64,000 nt of DNA, taken from Thiomonas bhubaneswarensis (lineage in GTDB: Bacteria > Pseudomonadota > Gammaproteobacteria > Burkholderiales > Burkholderiaceae_C). Positions within the stretch are counted from its first letter, which is position 1. Every line of letters begins with the position of its first letter. Made by a program: the position numbers and the translations under genes. The stretch is from contig NZ_LIPV01000003.1 of NCBI RefSeq assembly GCF_001418255.1, positions 62,001 through 126,000 on the forward strand. Direction: 5' to 3'. Below, piece by piece: positions 47,128-59,428 of this stretch. The notes below the pieces were generated by a model. It had not been told where the DNA came from. It was given only the letters and a program-made list of their open reading frames with translations, and ran no database searches.

Positions 47128-48063
47128 ATGGTCATGCCTGCTTCCATGTCGGATCGCGACGGCAAAATCTGGATGGACGGCCAGCTCGTCGAATGGCGCG
47201 ACGCCAAGATCCACGTGCTGACCCACACCCTGCACTACGGCTGCGGCGCCTTCGAGGGCGTGCGGGCTTACAAGACCGACAAGGGCACGGCCATTTTCCG
47301 CCTGCGCGATCACACCGAGCGCCTGTTCAACAGCGCCAAGATTCTGCGCATGGAGATTCCTTTCACCATCGAGCAGGCCATGCAGGCCCAGATCGACGTA
47401 GTCAAGGCCAATGGTTTCGATTCCTGCTACATCCGGCCCCTGACCTGGATCGGCGACAAGAAGCTGGGGGTCTCGCCGCGCGGCAACACCATTCATCTGA
47501 TGATCGCCGCGTGGCCCTGGGGCGCCTACCTCGGTGAAGACGGGCTCAAGCGTGGCATTCGCGTCAAGACCAGCAGCTACACCCGCCACCACGTGAACAT
47601 CACCATGTGCAATGCCAAGGCGGTGAGCAACTACACCAACTCCATCCTGGCGAACATGGAGGTCACCAATGATGGTTACGACGAAGCGCTGCTGCTCGAT
47701 CCACAGGGTTTCGTCAGCGAGGGCGCGGGCGAGAACATCTTCGTCGTGCGCGACGGCGTGCTCTACACCCCCGACCTGTCTTCGGGCGCGCTCAACGGCA
47801 TCACCCGCAAGACCGTGTTTGCCATTTGCGACGATCTGGGCCTGACCATCAAGGAAAAGCGCATCACCCGCGACGAGGTCTATATCGCCGACGAAGCCTT
47901 TTTCACCGGCACGGCGGCGGAGGTCACGCCCATTCGCGAGCTCGATGGCATTACCCTCGGCCCCGGGCATCGCGGGCCGATCACCGAGCGCATCCAGAAT
48001 GCCTTCTTCGATATCGTCGGCGGACGCAACCCCAAGTACGCCGACTGGCTTTCGATGGTCTGA
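47128..48063 (+). CDS. ilvE: Branched-chain amino acid aminotransferase
   Basis: Class IV PLP aminotransferase that makes leucine, isoleucine and valine from their 2-oxo acids. 311 residues. Motifs are TLHYGCGAFEGVRAY, FRLRDHTERLFNSAKIL, the PLP lysine in NAKAVSNYTNSILA and GFVSEGAGENIFVV. The first in-frame ATG is used; GGAGA lies 8 bases before it. A zinc-finger gene and waaF follow with short spacing. Confidence 0.95.
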   Translation: MVMPASMSDRDGKIWMDGQLVEWRDAKIHVLTHTLHYGCGAFEGVRAYKTDKGTAIFRLRDHTERLFNSAKILRMEIPFTIEQAMQAQIDVVKANGFDSCYIRPLTWIGDKKLGVSPRGNTIHLMIAAWPWGAYLGEDGLKRGIRVKTSSYTRHHVNITMCNAKAVSNYTNSILANMEVTNDGYDEALLLDPQGFVSEGAGENIFVVRDGVLYTPDLSSGALNGITRKTVFAICDDLGLTIKEKRITRDEVYIADEAFFTGTAAEVTPIRELDGITLGPGHRGPITERIQNAFFDIVGGRNPKYADWLSMV

Positions 48064-48098
48064 TCGCAGCGTCTTCACCCCTTGACTGAGGTTTGCAC

Positions 48099-48299
48099 AT
48101 GAGCGCTATACCCAAGCCCGACATGCCCGTGGTCGAACTCAAGGCCAGCGATCTTCCGGCCTATTGCCCCAATCCCAACATGCCGATCTGGAGCAGCCAT
48201 CCGCGGGTGTTCATCGACGTCACGCACGGCGAAGCCGCCTGTCCCTACTGCGGCACTCGCTACCGTCTGGCCGAGGGCGAAGTGGTGCGCGGTCATTGA
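48099..48299 (+). CDS. Small zinc-finger protein (CHCC type)
   Basis: A 66-residue protein of the zf-CHCC family, like the C-terminal part of complex I subunit NDUFS6. The ligands appear in VELKASDLPAYCPNPNMPIWSSHPRVFIDV and ACPYCGTRYRL (C-x-H-C-C). It is conserved between ilvE and waaF in Burkholderiales (inference from memory); its function is not established. Confidence 0.88.
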   Translation: MSAIPKPDMPVVELKASDLPAYCPNPNMPIWSSHPRVFIDVTHGEAACPYCGTRYRLAEGEVVRGH

Positions 48300-48312
48300 T
48301 CGTGCTTTGGGC

Positions 48313-49392
48313 ATGACCCGTGTGCTGCTGATCGCGCCGCAGTGGATCGGCGACGCGGTCATGGCACAGCCCCTGGTGGCTTTGTTGGCCGACCGCGGCG
48401 CATCCATCACGGCGCTGGGACTGCCCGGCGTGGCGCCGGTGCTTCGGGCCATGCCTGGCGTGGACGAGGTCATCGAGGCACCGTTCGCGCATGGCCGACT
48501 CGATCTCGCCCTGCGCCGCCGACTTGCGGCGCAACTTCGCGGGCGGGGGTTCGAGCGTGCCTATGTGCTCGGCAATAACGTCAAGTCGCGCCTGGTGCCG
48601 TGGCTTGCGCGCATTCCCCGGCGCATCGGTCACCTGGGCGAGGCGCGTGGATTGCTGCTGACCGACCGTGTCGGCCCCGCCGGTGGACAGGCCATCAAGG
48701 CGGCTGAACCCATGGCGCTTTCGCCCGTCTCCTGCCGCCTGCCACGAACCGCGCAGGGGCATCGGCCGGACATGCGGGCGCATTACGCCGCGCTGGCGCA
48801 GATCGCCGCAGATGAAGCGGTGCCGGAGCCGGTCTTGTCGGTTGCACCGCATGTGGCCGATGCCGCACGCCAGTGCTTTGGCCTGCCCACGCGCTGGATC
48901 GCCCTTTGTCCCGGCGCGGAGTATGGCCCGGCCAAGCAGTGGCCGACTGCGCATTACGCCGCTCTGGCGGCATTGGCGCAGCAGGCGGGCTATGCCGTCG
49001 CGTTGCTCGGAGCGCCGCGAGATCGTGCCGTCGGCGCGGAGATCGCATCTGCCGCACCGGGCAGCGCGAACCTCTGTGGCTCGACCCGCATGGAGGAGGC
49101 CATCGCGCTGCTCGCCACCTGCAGCGGCGCGGTGAGCAACGATTCCGGTCTGATGCACATCGCGGCAGCCTTGGGGCGGCCGACCCTCGGGCTGTATGGC
49201 TCGACGGACCCAAGGCATACGCCACCTGCGGCGCACCGCAGCGCCACCCTGTGGCTGCAGCTCGATTGCAGTCCATGCTTTGAGCGCACCTGTCCGTTCG
49301 GTCACCTCAACTGCCTGCGCCAGATCACCCCGAGAATGGCGTGGGATGAACTCGGTCGGTTGATGGCGGCAGAGAGTGCCTCCGCAGGCTGA
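48313..49392 (+). CDS. waaF: ADP-heptose:LPS heptosyltransferase II
   Basis: Glycosyltransferase family 9 enzyme that adds the second heptose to the LPS inner core. 359 residues. The opening RVLLIAPQWIGDAVMAQPL and the C-terminal ALCPGAEYGPAKQWPTAHYAAL, LCGSTRMEEAIALL, NDSGLMHIAAALGRPTLGLYGSTDP fit the family. The C-terminal cysteine pair (CSPCFERTCPFG) also occurs in WaaF. ATG at 48313 follows a weak site; a TTG at 48307 is in frame. Confidence 0.92.
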   Translation: MTRVLLIAPQWIGDAVMAQPLVALLADRGASITALGLPGVAPVLRAMPGVDEVIEAPFAHGRLDLALRRRLAAQLRGRGFERAYVLGNNVKSRLVPWLARIPRRIGHLGEARGLLLTDRVGPAGGQAIKAAEPMALSPVSCRLPRTAQGHRPDMRAHYAALAQIAADEAVPEPVLSVAPHVADAARQCFGLPTRWIALCPGAEYGPAKQWPTAHYAALAALAQQAGYAVALLGAPRDRAVGAEIASAAPGSANLCGSTRMEEAIALLATCSGAVSNDSGLMHIAAALGRPTLGLYGSTDPRHTPPAAHRSATLWLQLDCSPCFERTCPFGHLNCLRQITPRMAWDELGRLMAAESASAG

Positions 49393-49395
49393 AGG

Positions 49396-49842
49396 TCAAC
49401 GCCAGAACAATGCCGCCGCAATGGCGATCCAGCCGAGGCTGAAATTGAGGATCACCAAGGGGTGAATCTGCTCCAGCCCCCGCGCCGCGGAGGGCCAGTC
49501 CTGCAGGGCCGCCGCCCGTCTGGCGCGTCGGTAGGGCGCGAAAAAGATGTGCGCAAAGATCGCCATCATCACCAGGCCGATGCCGAACATCGCATGCCAG
49601 CCGATGGGCGAGCGCGCAAAGCCGACCTGCAGCATGATGATCAGACCCGTGACCAGGATCACGGCGATGCTGAGCCAGACCAGAGGAAAGAACCGGCCCA
49701 GCGTGGCCAGCAGAAACTGCGGGCGCGTCGGCGCCTGCAGTGTGGCCAGGGCCGCGGGCCGCATGGCGAAAAGAATGAACGCCATACCACCCATCCAGGT
49801 GATGGCGGCGACAAGATGTAAAAAGACCAGCAAGGCAATCAT
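49396..49842 (-). CDS. CopD-family membrane protein
   Basis: A 148-residue protein with four hydrophobic helices: ALLVFLHLVAAITWMGGMAFILF, LVWLSIAVILVTGLIIMLQVG, AMFGIGLVMMAIFAHIFFAPY and LVILNFSLGWIAIAAALF. The opening histidine (FLHLVA) and a later one are the heme/copper-type ligands seen in CopD-like proteins. The function is not known; some are linked to copper uptake. It is convergent with waaF, three bases apart. ATG 49842 chosen; a start at 49881 is possible. Confidence 0.8.
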   Translation of the reverse strand: MIALLVFLHLVAAITWMGGMAFILFAMRPAALATLQAPTRPQFLLATLGRFFPLVWLSIAVILVTGLIIMLQVGFARSPIGWHAMFGIGLVMMAIFAHIFFAPYRRARRAAALQDWPSAARGLEQIHPLVILNFSLGWIAIAAALFWR

Positions 49843-50086
49843 GACGGCACCCAGGTTGGTGGCTCGACGCCGGGCAAGCACACCTTGCCAAAACAGTACA
49901 GTCGGGCGTCGAGAGAGAAGACGGAAGGTTGACCCGACACAATGTTAGGTGCTCGGACGCGAAAAAAGCTGGTGCGGTATCGACTTTCCCCTATACTTTC
50001 GCCGTTTGACCTGAGAGGCAATTGTTACCCGCCGCAACAACCCGCCAAGGGCACGGTCGGTTTCACGATGATCTTGACCCCAGGTC

Positions 50087-50617
50087 GTGAGTCTTCACCC
50101 CCGCTTTGCAGATCCGAGTGTTTCCGCTTTGAACCCAACCGTGCCATCGACCGACCCCTGGAAAGACGAGCAAGACGCGCCGTCCGCTCCGCCGCTCACG
50201 CGTGCCGAGGCGCAGGGTTTGCTGCTGCGCAAGCCACAGGTCTCCGTGTGGCGTGTGGTGGCGCTGCAGGCCGCAGTCGGCGTGGTGGTGGCCCTGGGTG
50301 CATGGATCGTTTCTTCGGGTGCTGTCTCGGTGGTTCTGTCTGCCTTGTATGGCGCGGCCATCATTGCGCTGCCGTCGGCCCTGTTCGCACTGTCCATTCA
50401 GCTCTGGCTGTCCAAATTGAAGCCCGGCGTGGCCGTTTACGGTTTTGCGCTGGGCGAGTTGCTGAAAATCGGTTTGACCATCGTGCTTTTGTTTTTTGCG
50501 CCCCGCATCGTCCAGCCGCTGAGCTGGGCGGCGATGCTGATCGCAGTCGTCGTGACCCTGCAGGTGTACTGGGTCGCGTTGATTCTGCGCGGCAAGAAAA
50601 CGAGTTGCGCAGCCTGA
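50087..50617 (+). CDS. atpI: ATP synthase subunit I
   Basis: Membrane protein encoded first in the F1Fo operon; it helps assemble the c-ring. 176 residues in the longest frame. After a Pro/Ala-rich start, four helices follow: VVALQAAVGVVVALGAWIVS, VLSALYGAAIIALPSALFAL, GELLKIGLTIVLLFFAP and AAMLIAVVVTLQVYWVALIL. The start is GTG at 50087; this is not certain. A TATACT sequence at 49992-49997 could be the -10 box of the atp operon, but its -35 is unclear. atpB begins 48 bases downstream. Confidence 0.85.
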   Translation: MSLHPRFADPSVSALNPTVPSTDPWKDEQDAPSAPPLTRAEAQGLLLRKPQVSVWRVVALQAAVGVVVALGAWIVSSGAVSVVLSALYGAAIIALPSALFALSIQLWLSKLKPGVAVYGFALGELLKIGLTIVLLFFAPRIVQPLSWAAMLIAVVVTLQVYWVALILRGKKTSCAA

Positions 50618-50665
50618 TCCATTTACGTCGCGCCGCCCTGGCGGCGTTCAAAAAAATAGTCGACC

Positions 50666-51842
<1,177 letters not shown>

Positions 51843-51898
51843 TCCACGCTTGATTCCAGCAACGATCTGTTCACCCATCTGAAGCAAAGGTTAGCGCC

Positions 51899-52369
51899 AT
51901 GCATCTGGACGCAACACTCATTGCGCAGATCATCGTGTTCTTGCTGTTGGCGTGGTTCACGAAGAAATTCGTGTGGCCACCCATCACCAAGGCCCTCGAT
52001 GAGCGCGCAACAAAAATCGCCGACGGCCTGGCTGCCGCCGACCGTGCCAAGACCGAACTCGCTTCGGCCAACCGCAAGGTCGAGGAAGAGCTGGCCCGCT
52101 CCCACCAAGAGAGCGCAGGTCGCTTGGCCGACGCCGAGCGCCGTGCACAGGCCGTGATCGAAGAGGCCCGCAAAAAGGCCGAAGAGGTCGCCGCCAATAT
52201 AGTGGCGCAGGCCAAATCGGAGGCGGACCAACAAGCCGTCAAGGCGCGTGAACAGTTGCGCGATCAGGTGGCGGCGCTGGCGGTCAAGGGCGCCGAGGCC
52301 ATTCTGCATCGCGAGATCAATCCGCAGGTGCATGCCGATCTGCTGAACCGGCTCAAGGCCGAGCTGTAA
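51899..52369 (+). CDS. atpF: ATP synthase Fo subunit b
   Basis: Peripheral stalk subunit, 156 residues. A single N-terminal anchor ([23 protein letters not shown]) is followed by a long charged helix ([22 protein letters not shown]) that dimerises. AAGG lies before the ATG. It sits between atpE and atpH in the usual order. Confidence 0.97.
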   Translation: MHLDATLIAQIIVFLLLAWFTKKFVWPPITKALDERATKIADGLAAADRAKTELASANRKVEEELARSHQESAGRLADAERRAQAVIEEARKKAEEVAANIVAQAKSEADQQAVKAREQLRDQVAALAVKGAEAILHREINPQVHADLLNRLKAEL

Positions 52370-52381
52370 TCGGAGCGCGCC

Positions 52382-52921
52382 ATGGCAGAACTCGCCACCA
52401 TTGCCCGTCCCTACGCCGAAGCCGCCTTCGCCGCTGTGCGTGACGCAGGCGTGCCTCCGGCGCAAGCCGCCGACATGCTCGACCAGATCGCGCAGATTGC
52501 CGCAGATCCCGCCTTGCGCGAGGTGATGGGCAGTCCCAAGGTGTCCGCGCGGCAGCTCGCCGACCTCGTTCTCGGGGCGCTGCCCGTTGCGGCTCCCCCG
52601 GCCATCAAAGGTCTGGTCGACATGCTTGCCGAGAATCGCCGTTTTGCGGCGGCGGGACAGATCGCCGAGCAGTTCCGCGCGCTCAAGGACGAAGCCGAAG
52701 GCAAGGTCGAAGCCGTGGTCGCCAGCGCCTTTCCGCTCGAGGGCGAGGCGCTCGACAGTCTGGTGCAGGCGCTCGAACGCAAGTACGGCCGCAAGCTGCA
52801 CGCCACCGTGGAAATCGATCCGTCGCTCATCGGGGGGGTGCGCGTCGCCGTTGGCGACGAAGTGCTCGACACCTCGGTTCGCGCCCGGCTGGAGCAGATG
52901 AAAGTCGCTCTCACCGCTTAA
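52382..52921 (+). CDS. atpH: ATP synthase F1 subunit delta
   Basis: Connects the peripheral stalk to the top of F1. 179 residues. It begins with [18 protein letters not shown] and ends with [39 protein letters not shown], both hallmarks of the OSCP/delta family. It starts 12 bases after atpF. Confidence 0.96.
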   Translation: MAELATIARPYAEAAFAAVRDAGVPPAQAADMLDQIAQIAADPALREVMGSPKVSARQLADLVLGALPVAAPPAIKGLVDMLAENRRFAAAGQIAEQFRALKDEAEGKVEAVVASAFPLEGEALDSLVQALERKYGRKLHATVEIDPSLIGGVRVAVGDEVLDTSVRARLEQMKVALTA

Positions 52922-52937
52922 AGTCTTAGAGGCTCCC

Positions 52938-54479
52938 ATGCAACTCAATCCCGCAGAAATTTCCGAACTCATCAAGAGCCGCATCGAAGGTCTGGGCGCC
53001 AGCGCCAATATCCGCAACGAGGGCACGGTCGTGTCCCTGACCGACGGTATTGCGCGGGTGCATGGGCTGTCCGATGTGATGCAGGGCGAAATGCTCGAAT
53101 TCCCGAACAACACCTTTGGCCTGGCGCTCAACCTCGAGCGCGATTCGGTCGGTGTGGTGATTCTGGGCCCCTACGAGCACATCTCCGAAGGTGACACGGT
53201 CAAGTGCACCGGCGAAATCCTCTCCGTGCCCGTCGGCCCCGAGTTGATCGGCCGCGTGGTCAACACCCTGGGCGTGCCCATCGACGGCAAGGGCCCGGTG
53301 GGCACCAAGCAGCTCGATCCGATCGAAAAGATCGCCCCTGGCGTGATCTGGCGCCAGTCCGTGTCGCAGCCGGTGCAGACCGGTATCAAGGCGATCGACG
53401 CCATGGTGCCTGTCGGCCGCGGCCAGCGCGAGCTGATCATTGGCGACCGCCAGACCGGCAAGACGGCCGTGGCCGTCGACTCGATCATCAGCCAGAAGGG
53501 CAAGGATCTGATCTGTATCTACGTGGCGATCGGCCAGAAAGCTTCGACCATCGCCAACGTGGTGCGCAAGCTGCAGGAGTTCGGCGCGATGGAATACACC
53601 ATCGTCGTCGCCGCCTCCGCGTCCGATTCTGCCGCGATGCAGTATCTGGCGCCTTACGCCGGCTGCACCATGGGCGAGTATTTCCGCGACCGCGGCCAAG
53701 ATGCGCTGGTAATCTATGACGACCTGACCAAGCAAGCCTGGGCCTATCGCCAGATCTCGCTGCTGCTGCGCCGTCCCCCGGGCCGTGAAGCCTATCCCGG
53801 CGACGTGTTCTACCTGCACAGCCGCCTGCTCGAGCGCGCCGCTCGTGTGAGTGCCGAGTATGTCGAGCACTTCACCAAGGGCGAAGTCAAGGGCAAGACC
53901 GGCTCGCTGACCGCACTGCCCATCATCGAAACGCAGGCCGGTGACGTGTCCGCCTTCGTGCCGACCAATGTGATCTCGATTACCGACGGCCAGATCTTCC
54001 TCGAAACCGATCTGTTCAACGCCGGTGTGCGTCCTGCGATCAACGCGGGTGTCTCGGTGTCGCGGGTGGGTGGTGCCGCGCAGACCAAGATCATCAAGAA
54101 GCTCTCGGGTGGCATTCGTACCGACCTGGCCCAGTACCGTGAACTGGCTGCGTTTGCGCAGTTCGCCTCTGACCTCGACGAAGCCACCCGCAAGCAGCTC
54201 GAACGCGGTCGCCGCGTGGTCGAACTGCTGAAACAGCCGCAATATCAGCCTGCCCAGGTCTGGCAGATGGCGGCCTCGCTCTACGCGGTGAACAACGGCT
54301 ACCTCGACGATCTCGACGTCAAGCAAGTGCTGCCGTTCGAGAAAGGGCTGCATGACCATCTGCAGACGAAGCACGCTGCCCTGGTGCAAAGCATCGAATC
54401 GGCCAAGGATCTCTCCAAGGACGACGAGGCCAAGCTCAAGGAAGCCATCGCCGAGTTCAAGAAGAACGGTGCCTACTAA
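52938..54479 (+). CDS. atpA: ATP synthase F1 subunit alpha
   Basis: The non-catalytic nucleotide-binding subunit, 513 residues. Walker A is GDRQTGKT near 170, followed by [19 protein letters not shown]. The DELSEYD-type region appears as [18 protein letters not shown], and the alpha-type signature as [23 protein letters not shown]. Its regulatory arginine (SRVGGAAQ) is in place. Intact, normal length. Confidence 0.98.
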   Translation: MQLNPAEISELIKSRIEGLGASANIRNEGTVVSLTDGIARVHGLSDVMQGEMLEFPNNTFGLALNLERDSVGVVILGPYEHISEGDTVKCTGEILSVPVGPELIGRVVNTLGVPIDGKGPVGTKQLDPIEKIAPGVIWRQSVSQPVQTGIKAIDAMVPVGRGQRELIIGDRQTGKTAVAVDSIISQKGKDLICIYVAIGQKASTIANVVRKLQEFGAMEYTIVVAASASDSAAMQYLAPYAGCTMGEYFRDRGQDALVIYDDLTKQAWAYRQISLLLRRPPGREAYPGDVFYLHSRLLERAARVSAEYVEHFTKGEVKGKTGSLTALPIIETQAGDVSAFVPTNVISITDGQIFLETDLFNAGVRPAINAGVSVSRVGGAAQTKIIKKLSGGIRTDLAQYRELAAFAQFASDLDEATRKQLERGRRVVELLKQPQYQPAQVWQMAASLYAVNNGYLDDLDVKQVLPFEKGLHDHLQTKHAALVQSIESAKDLSKDDEAKLKEAIAEFKKNGAY

Positions 54480-54550
54480 TTCATTCCATGACAGGCAAGA
54501 CCGGAAGGCCAGTCGACTGCAGCCTGCCGGTCTGACCGAGGAGTAAATCA

Positions 54551-55429
54551 ATGGCTGGAATGAAAGAAATTCGCGTCAAGATCAAGAGTGTGCAAAACAC
54601 ACGCAAGATCACCAAGGCGATGGAAATGGTGGCCGCATCCAAGATGCGCAAGGCCCAGGAACGCATGCGCGCGGCTCGTCCCTATGGCGATACAGTGCGC
54701 GTCATCGCGGGCCACCTGCGTCAGGCCAACCCCGAGTACACCCATCCGTTTCTGATCAAGCGCGAGCCGATCAAACGCGTCGGCCTCATTCTTGTGACGA
54801 CCGACAAAGGGCTTTGTGGCGGCCTCAACACCAACATCACCCGCATGGCGCTGGGCAAGATCAAGGAATGGCAGGCCGCAGGCGTGCATATCGAGTGCTG
54901 CGCCATCGGCAACAAGGGCATGCAGTTCCTGCAGCGCCTGGGCATGAACATCACGTCGCAGGCGGTGCAGCTCGGCGACAAGCCTCACCTCGAGAAGCTC
55001 ATCGGCCCGGTCAAGGTCATGCTCGATGCCTACCAGGAAGGCAAGCTCGATGCGGTCTATCTGGCCTTCAGCCGCTTCGTCAACACCATGAAGCAGGCGC
55101 CGGAGATCGAGCCCCTGGTGCCGCTGCCCGCCCACGCCCTCGACGCCAAGGCCGGTGATGCCAAGACCCACAGCTGGGACTACATCTACGAGCCCGACGC
55201 CAAGCCCGTGATCGACGCGCTGCTGGTGCGCTACATCGAGGCCCTGATCTACCAGGCCGTGGCTGAAAACATGGCCTGCGAACAATCGGCACGGATGGTG
55301 GCGATGAAGTCGGCCTCCGACAACGCCAAGAGCGTGATCGGTGAGTTGCAGCTCGTCTACAACAAGAGCCGACAGGCAGCCATTACCAAAGAACTTTCGG
55401 AAATCGTGAGCGGAGCCGCCGCGGTGTGA
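54551..55429 (+). CDS. atpG: ATP synthase F1 subunit gamma
   Basis: Central shaft of F1, 292 residues. It starts with [35 protein letters not shown] and ends with [46 protein letters not shown], both hallmark coiled coils. A 71-base spacer separates it from atpA, with a GAGGAG site just before the ATG. Confidence 0.97.
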   Translation: MAGMKEIRVKIKSVQNTRKITKAMEMVAASKMRKAQERMRAARPYGDTVRVIAGHLRQANPEYTHPFLIKREPIKRVGLILVTTDKGLCGGLNTNITRMALGKIKEWQAAGVHIECCAIGNKGMQFLQRLGMNITSQAVQLGDKPHLEKLIGPVKVMLDAYQEGKLDAVYLAFSRFVNTMKQAPEIEPLVPLPAHALDAKAGDAKTHSWDYIYEPDAKPVIDALLVRYIEALIYQAVAENMACEQSARMVAMKSASDNAKSVIGELQLVYNKSRQAAITKELSEIVSGAAAV

Positions 55430-55445
55430 TGGGGTCAAGCCCTGA

Positions 55446-56912
<1,467 letters not shown>

Positions 56913-57005
56913 GCCGACGAGCTTGAAGCGATCCCATCCGGCGGGTGCATTCGAAAGAAGACGCCCGCCGGAGTCTGAAAACGCATCACGTTCCGGATTG
57001 AAGCC

Positions 57006-57440
57006 ATGAACACCATCCATGTCGACGTCGTCAGTGCTGAGGAGTCCATCTTCTCCGGCGAGGCGCGTTTTGTCGCCCTCCCGGGCGAATCGGGTGAACT
57101 GGGCATTCTGCCCGGTCACACCCCGTTGATCACCCGTATCAAACCCGGCTCGGTGCGCATCGAATTGGCCGAGGCCAACGCCACCGGAGGCAAGGAAGAG
57201 TTTGTCTTCGTCGCTGGCGGTATTCTCGAAGTGCAGCCCAAGCGCGTCACCGTGCTGGCCGATACGGCGATTCGCGGCAAGGATCTCGACGAGGCCAAGG
57301 CCAACGAAGCGCTGAAGGCCGCGCAGGAAGCGCGCGCTCATGCCAAGGAGGCGCAGGACGTCGCCGTGGTCGAGGGCGAACTCGCCATGCTGGCCGCTCA
57401 GCTCGCCGCCATCCGCCGCCTGCGCGGGCGCTCGCACTGA
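57006..57440 (+). CDS. atpC: ATP synthase F1 subunit epsilon
   Basis: Inhibitory rotor subunit, 144 residues. The beta-sandwich start is [41 protein letters not shown]; the C-terminal helical hairpin contains [17 protein letters not shown]. Last gene of the atp operon, followed within about 20 bases by a strong terminator. Confidence 0.96.
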   Translation: MNTIHVDVVSAEESIFSGEARFVALPGESGELGILPGHTPLITRIKPGSVRIELAEANATGGKEEFVFVAGGILEVQPKRVTVLADTAIRGKDLDEAKANEALKAAQEARAHAKEAQDVAVVEGELAMLAAQLAAIRRLRGRSH

Positions 57441-57460
57441 GCATTGCCGCGTCGTTTTGC

Positions 57461-57489
57461 AACAGCCCGCTCTTGCGGGCTGTTTTATT
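57461..57489 (+). terminator. Rho-independent terminator of the atp operon
   Basis: AACAGCCCGC / GCGGGCTGTT with loop TCTT, followed by TTATTT. It begins 20 bases after the atpC stop. Confidence 0.92.
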
Positions 57490-57542
57490 TGCAGCGCGCT
57501 CGCCGCTAGCATGAGGTCACGGAACCTCAGCGGAGCGTGCGG

Positions 57543-58751
57543 ATGAGCGAAAGGCAGGACTTGGGTAGCAAGCGCGAGGGCTTATCTCTGGCAGGCCCCA
57601 GCTCTCGGAACCTCGGATTCTTGCTCGCGGCCTTGTCGGTGATGACGCTGGCTGGCTGTGCCAGCAGCCCGCCGCGAGTGAGCGCAAGCGGTGCGCCGGT
57701 CAACGCCCAGGCGGGCTGTCATGTGCCCCCGCCGAATCTGCGCGCTGCCTACAACCGCACCTACACCGTAAGGGGCCGCAGCTATACGCCCTTGCGCAGC
57801 GCTGACGGCTACGACGAGGTCGGCACCGCGTCGTGGTATGGCTGGGAGTCGGGCACGACTACCTCGATGGGAACCCGCTTCAATCCGCGCGATTTTTCTG
57901 CGGCGAGCCGTACCCTGCCGCTGCCGACCTGCGTCCAGGTGACGAATCTGGACAACGGTTTGAGCGCACTGGTCCTGGTGAACGATCGTGGTCCCTTCGT
58001 CAGCGGGCGCCTGCTCGACCTGTCGATGGGGGCGGCTCAGGCGCTGGGTGTCACCCGCACGGGTACGGCGAGGGTGCGGGTCGTGGCGCTGCCCGAAGGG
58101 GCGAATGCGCCGCTTCAATATGCACAGGCGACGGCCGCTGCTTCATCACCGCAAGGCGCGCCCGGTATGGTGCCCGTGCAGCCGGACCGGTCTTCGCAAA
58201 CTTCCGCCGCCTTCGCGCCGCAGCAATTCGCGGCCCAGACAGCTACAACCCCCAGCTCCACGGCGTCATCTTCGTTGCCTCTTCCAGATGCGTCTCAGGC
58301 GGATTCTCCTGCGCCTATTGTCGAGCAGGTCCTGCCGCCCATGGCGCCCCCGCCTTCGCCCACTGCACCTGTAGACATGGCCGTGGCGTCTGCAGCTTCT
58401 TCGTCGCAAGACCAGGCGCCGATGCCTCAGCCGGCGCTTTCGCTGCCGACCGGCGGTTCGACTGCTGCCACGCAGCCACCTTCAGTTTCAGCCACCGCCG
58501 CGTTGCCATCTGCGACGCCGCAGAACTATGTGCAGACCGGCGCTTTCACGCTCGAAGCCAACGCCGAGGCGGAAAAGGCCAGGCTGCAAGCGGCCGGGAT
58601 CAGCGACGTGATGGTGGTGCCCGGTTACATCCGAGGTCAGACTTTCTACCGGGTCCAGATCGGTCCGCTGTCTGGCCCGACGCCCGACGCCAGGCTCGTG
58701 GAGCAATTGCGCGGCCTGGGACTGAACGCCTATTCGGTGGTGCAGCAATAG
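57543..58751 (+). CDS. rlpA: RlpA-family septal lytic transglycosylase with SPOR domain
   Basis: Outer-membrane lipoprotein that cleaves denuded glycan strands at the septum. 402 residues. The lipobox LAGC is at about residues 36-39. The double-psi beta-barrel follows: YDEVGTASWYGWESGTTTSMGTRFNPRDF, PLPTCVQVTNLDNGLSALVLVNDRGPFVSGRLLDLS (with the catalytic Asp and His-like pattern partly changed). A Ser/Pro/Thr-rich linker of ~130 residues runs to a C-terminal SPOR domain (YVQTGAFTLEANAEAEKARLQAAGI). ATG 57543 is used; GTG 57537 is six bases upstream. Confidence 0.9.
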   Translation: MSERQDLGSKREGLSLAGPSSRNLGFLLAALSVMTLAGCASSPPRVSASGAPVNAQAGCHVPPPNLRAAYNRTYTVRGRSYTPLRSADGYDEVGTASWYGWESGTTTSMGTRFNPRDFSAASRTLPLPTCVQVTNLDNGLSALVLVNDRGPFVSGRLLDLSMGAAQALGVTRTGTARVRVVALPEGANAPLQYAQATAAASSPQGAPGMVPVQPDRSSQTSAAFAPQQFAAQTATTPSSTASSSLPLPDASQADSPAPIVEQVLPPMAPPPSPTAPVDMAVASAASSSQDQAPMPQPALSLPTGGSTAATQPPSVSATAALPSATPQNYVQTGAFTLEANAEAEKARLQAAGISDVMVVPGYIRGQTFYRVQIGPLSGPTPDARLVEQLRGLGLNAYSVVQQ

Positions 58752-58788
58752 TCCGAGACCTTTTCGGGGCTGTTCGCTGTCGGCAAAC

Positions 58789-58812
58789 AAAAAACGCACC
58801 CGAAGGTGCGTT
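58789..58812 (-). terminator. Rho-independent terminator after the PsiF gene
   Basis: AACGCACC / GGTGCGTT with a CGAA loop. On the minus strand it ends in six T. It lies 59 bases beyond the PsiF stop codon. Confidence 0.85.
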
Positions 58813-58871
58813 CAGTGCGGCCACCGATGCGCAGCATGGCGGCCAGCCCACGCGGGCGAGGATCCTGCCAA

Positions 58872-59249
58872 TTACTTCTTGCGCAGGCACTCGCTCATGA
58901 ACTTCTTGCGCTCTTCACCCTTCAGACCCTTGGCCTTGGCGTCCTTGCTGCAGAACGACATCTTTTCCTGTTGCGGGGTCAGTTTCTTGCCGTCGGCAGC
59001 AGCCTTTTGCTCGGCCTTTTTCTCGGGCTTGGCGGCTTCCTTGGCCGCCGGTTTGGCAGCTTCGGTGGCGGCGGGCTTGGCTGCCAGGCATTCCTTCATG
59101 AAGGCCTTGCGAGCATCGCCCGTCTTGCCGGTCGCTTCCTTGTTGCACTGAGCCATGCGGCTTTGCTGTGGCGTGTTCTGTGCCTGAGACACCATGGGAA
59201 GGGCCAGCAGACCCAGGGCCAGGCCCAGTGTAGCGATCAGTTTTTTCAT
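58872..59249 (-). CDS. psiF: PsiF-repeat periplasmic protein
   Basis: A 125-residue exported protein with two PsiF repeats. The signal peptide is MKKLIATLGLALGLLALPMVSQAQ. Repeat 1 (QQSRMAQCNKEATGKTGDARKAFMKECLAAK) and repeat 2 (QQEKMSFCSKDAKAKGLKGEERKKFMSECLRKK) each have two cysteines, separated by a Lys/Ala-rich linker. E. coli PsiF is phosphate-starvation induced; the function is unknown. GGAGG precedes ATG 59249; another ATG three bases upstream (59252) is equally possible. Confidence 0.9.
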   Translation of the reverse strand: MKKLIATLGLALGLLALPMVSQAQNTPQQSRMAQCNKEATGKTGDARKAFMKECLAAKPAATEAAKPAAKEAAKPEKKAEQKAAADGKKLTPQQEKMSFCSKDAKAKGLKGEERKKFMSECLRKK

Positions 59250-59428
59250 CATTCCTCCAAGTTGTGTTATGACCGGTTGCCGGTCGGGGGAACCGCACGA
59301 TCTGCCTTCGCAAGCCAGCCTGTGACCAGCTCGAAACGGCAAACCATTACACCATAGGGTCGTGCAGGCGCGAAGTATGGCAACTGCCTCCTAAAATGCC
59401 GACTTTGCGTCTTCACAACATTCCGATA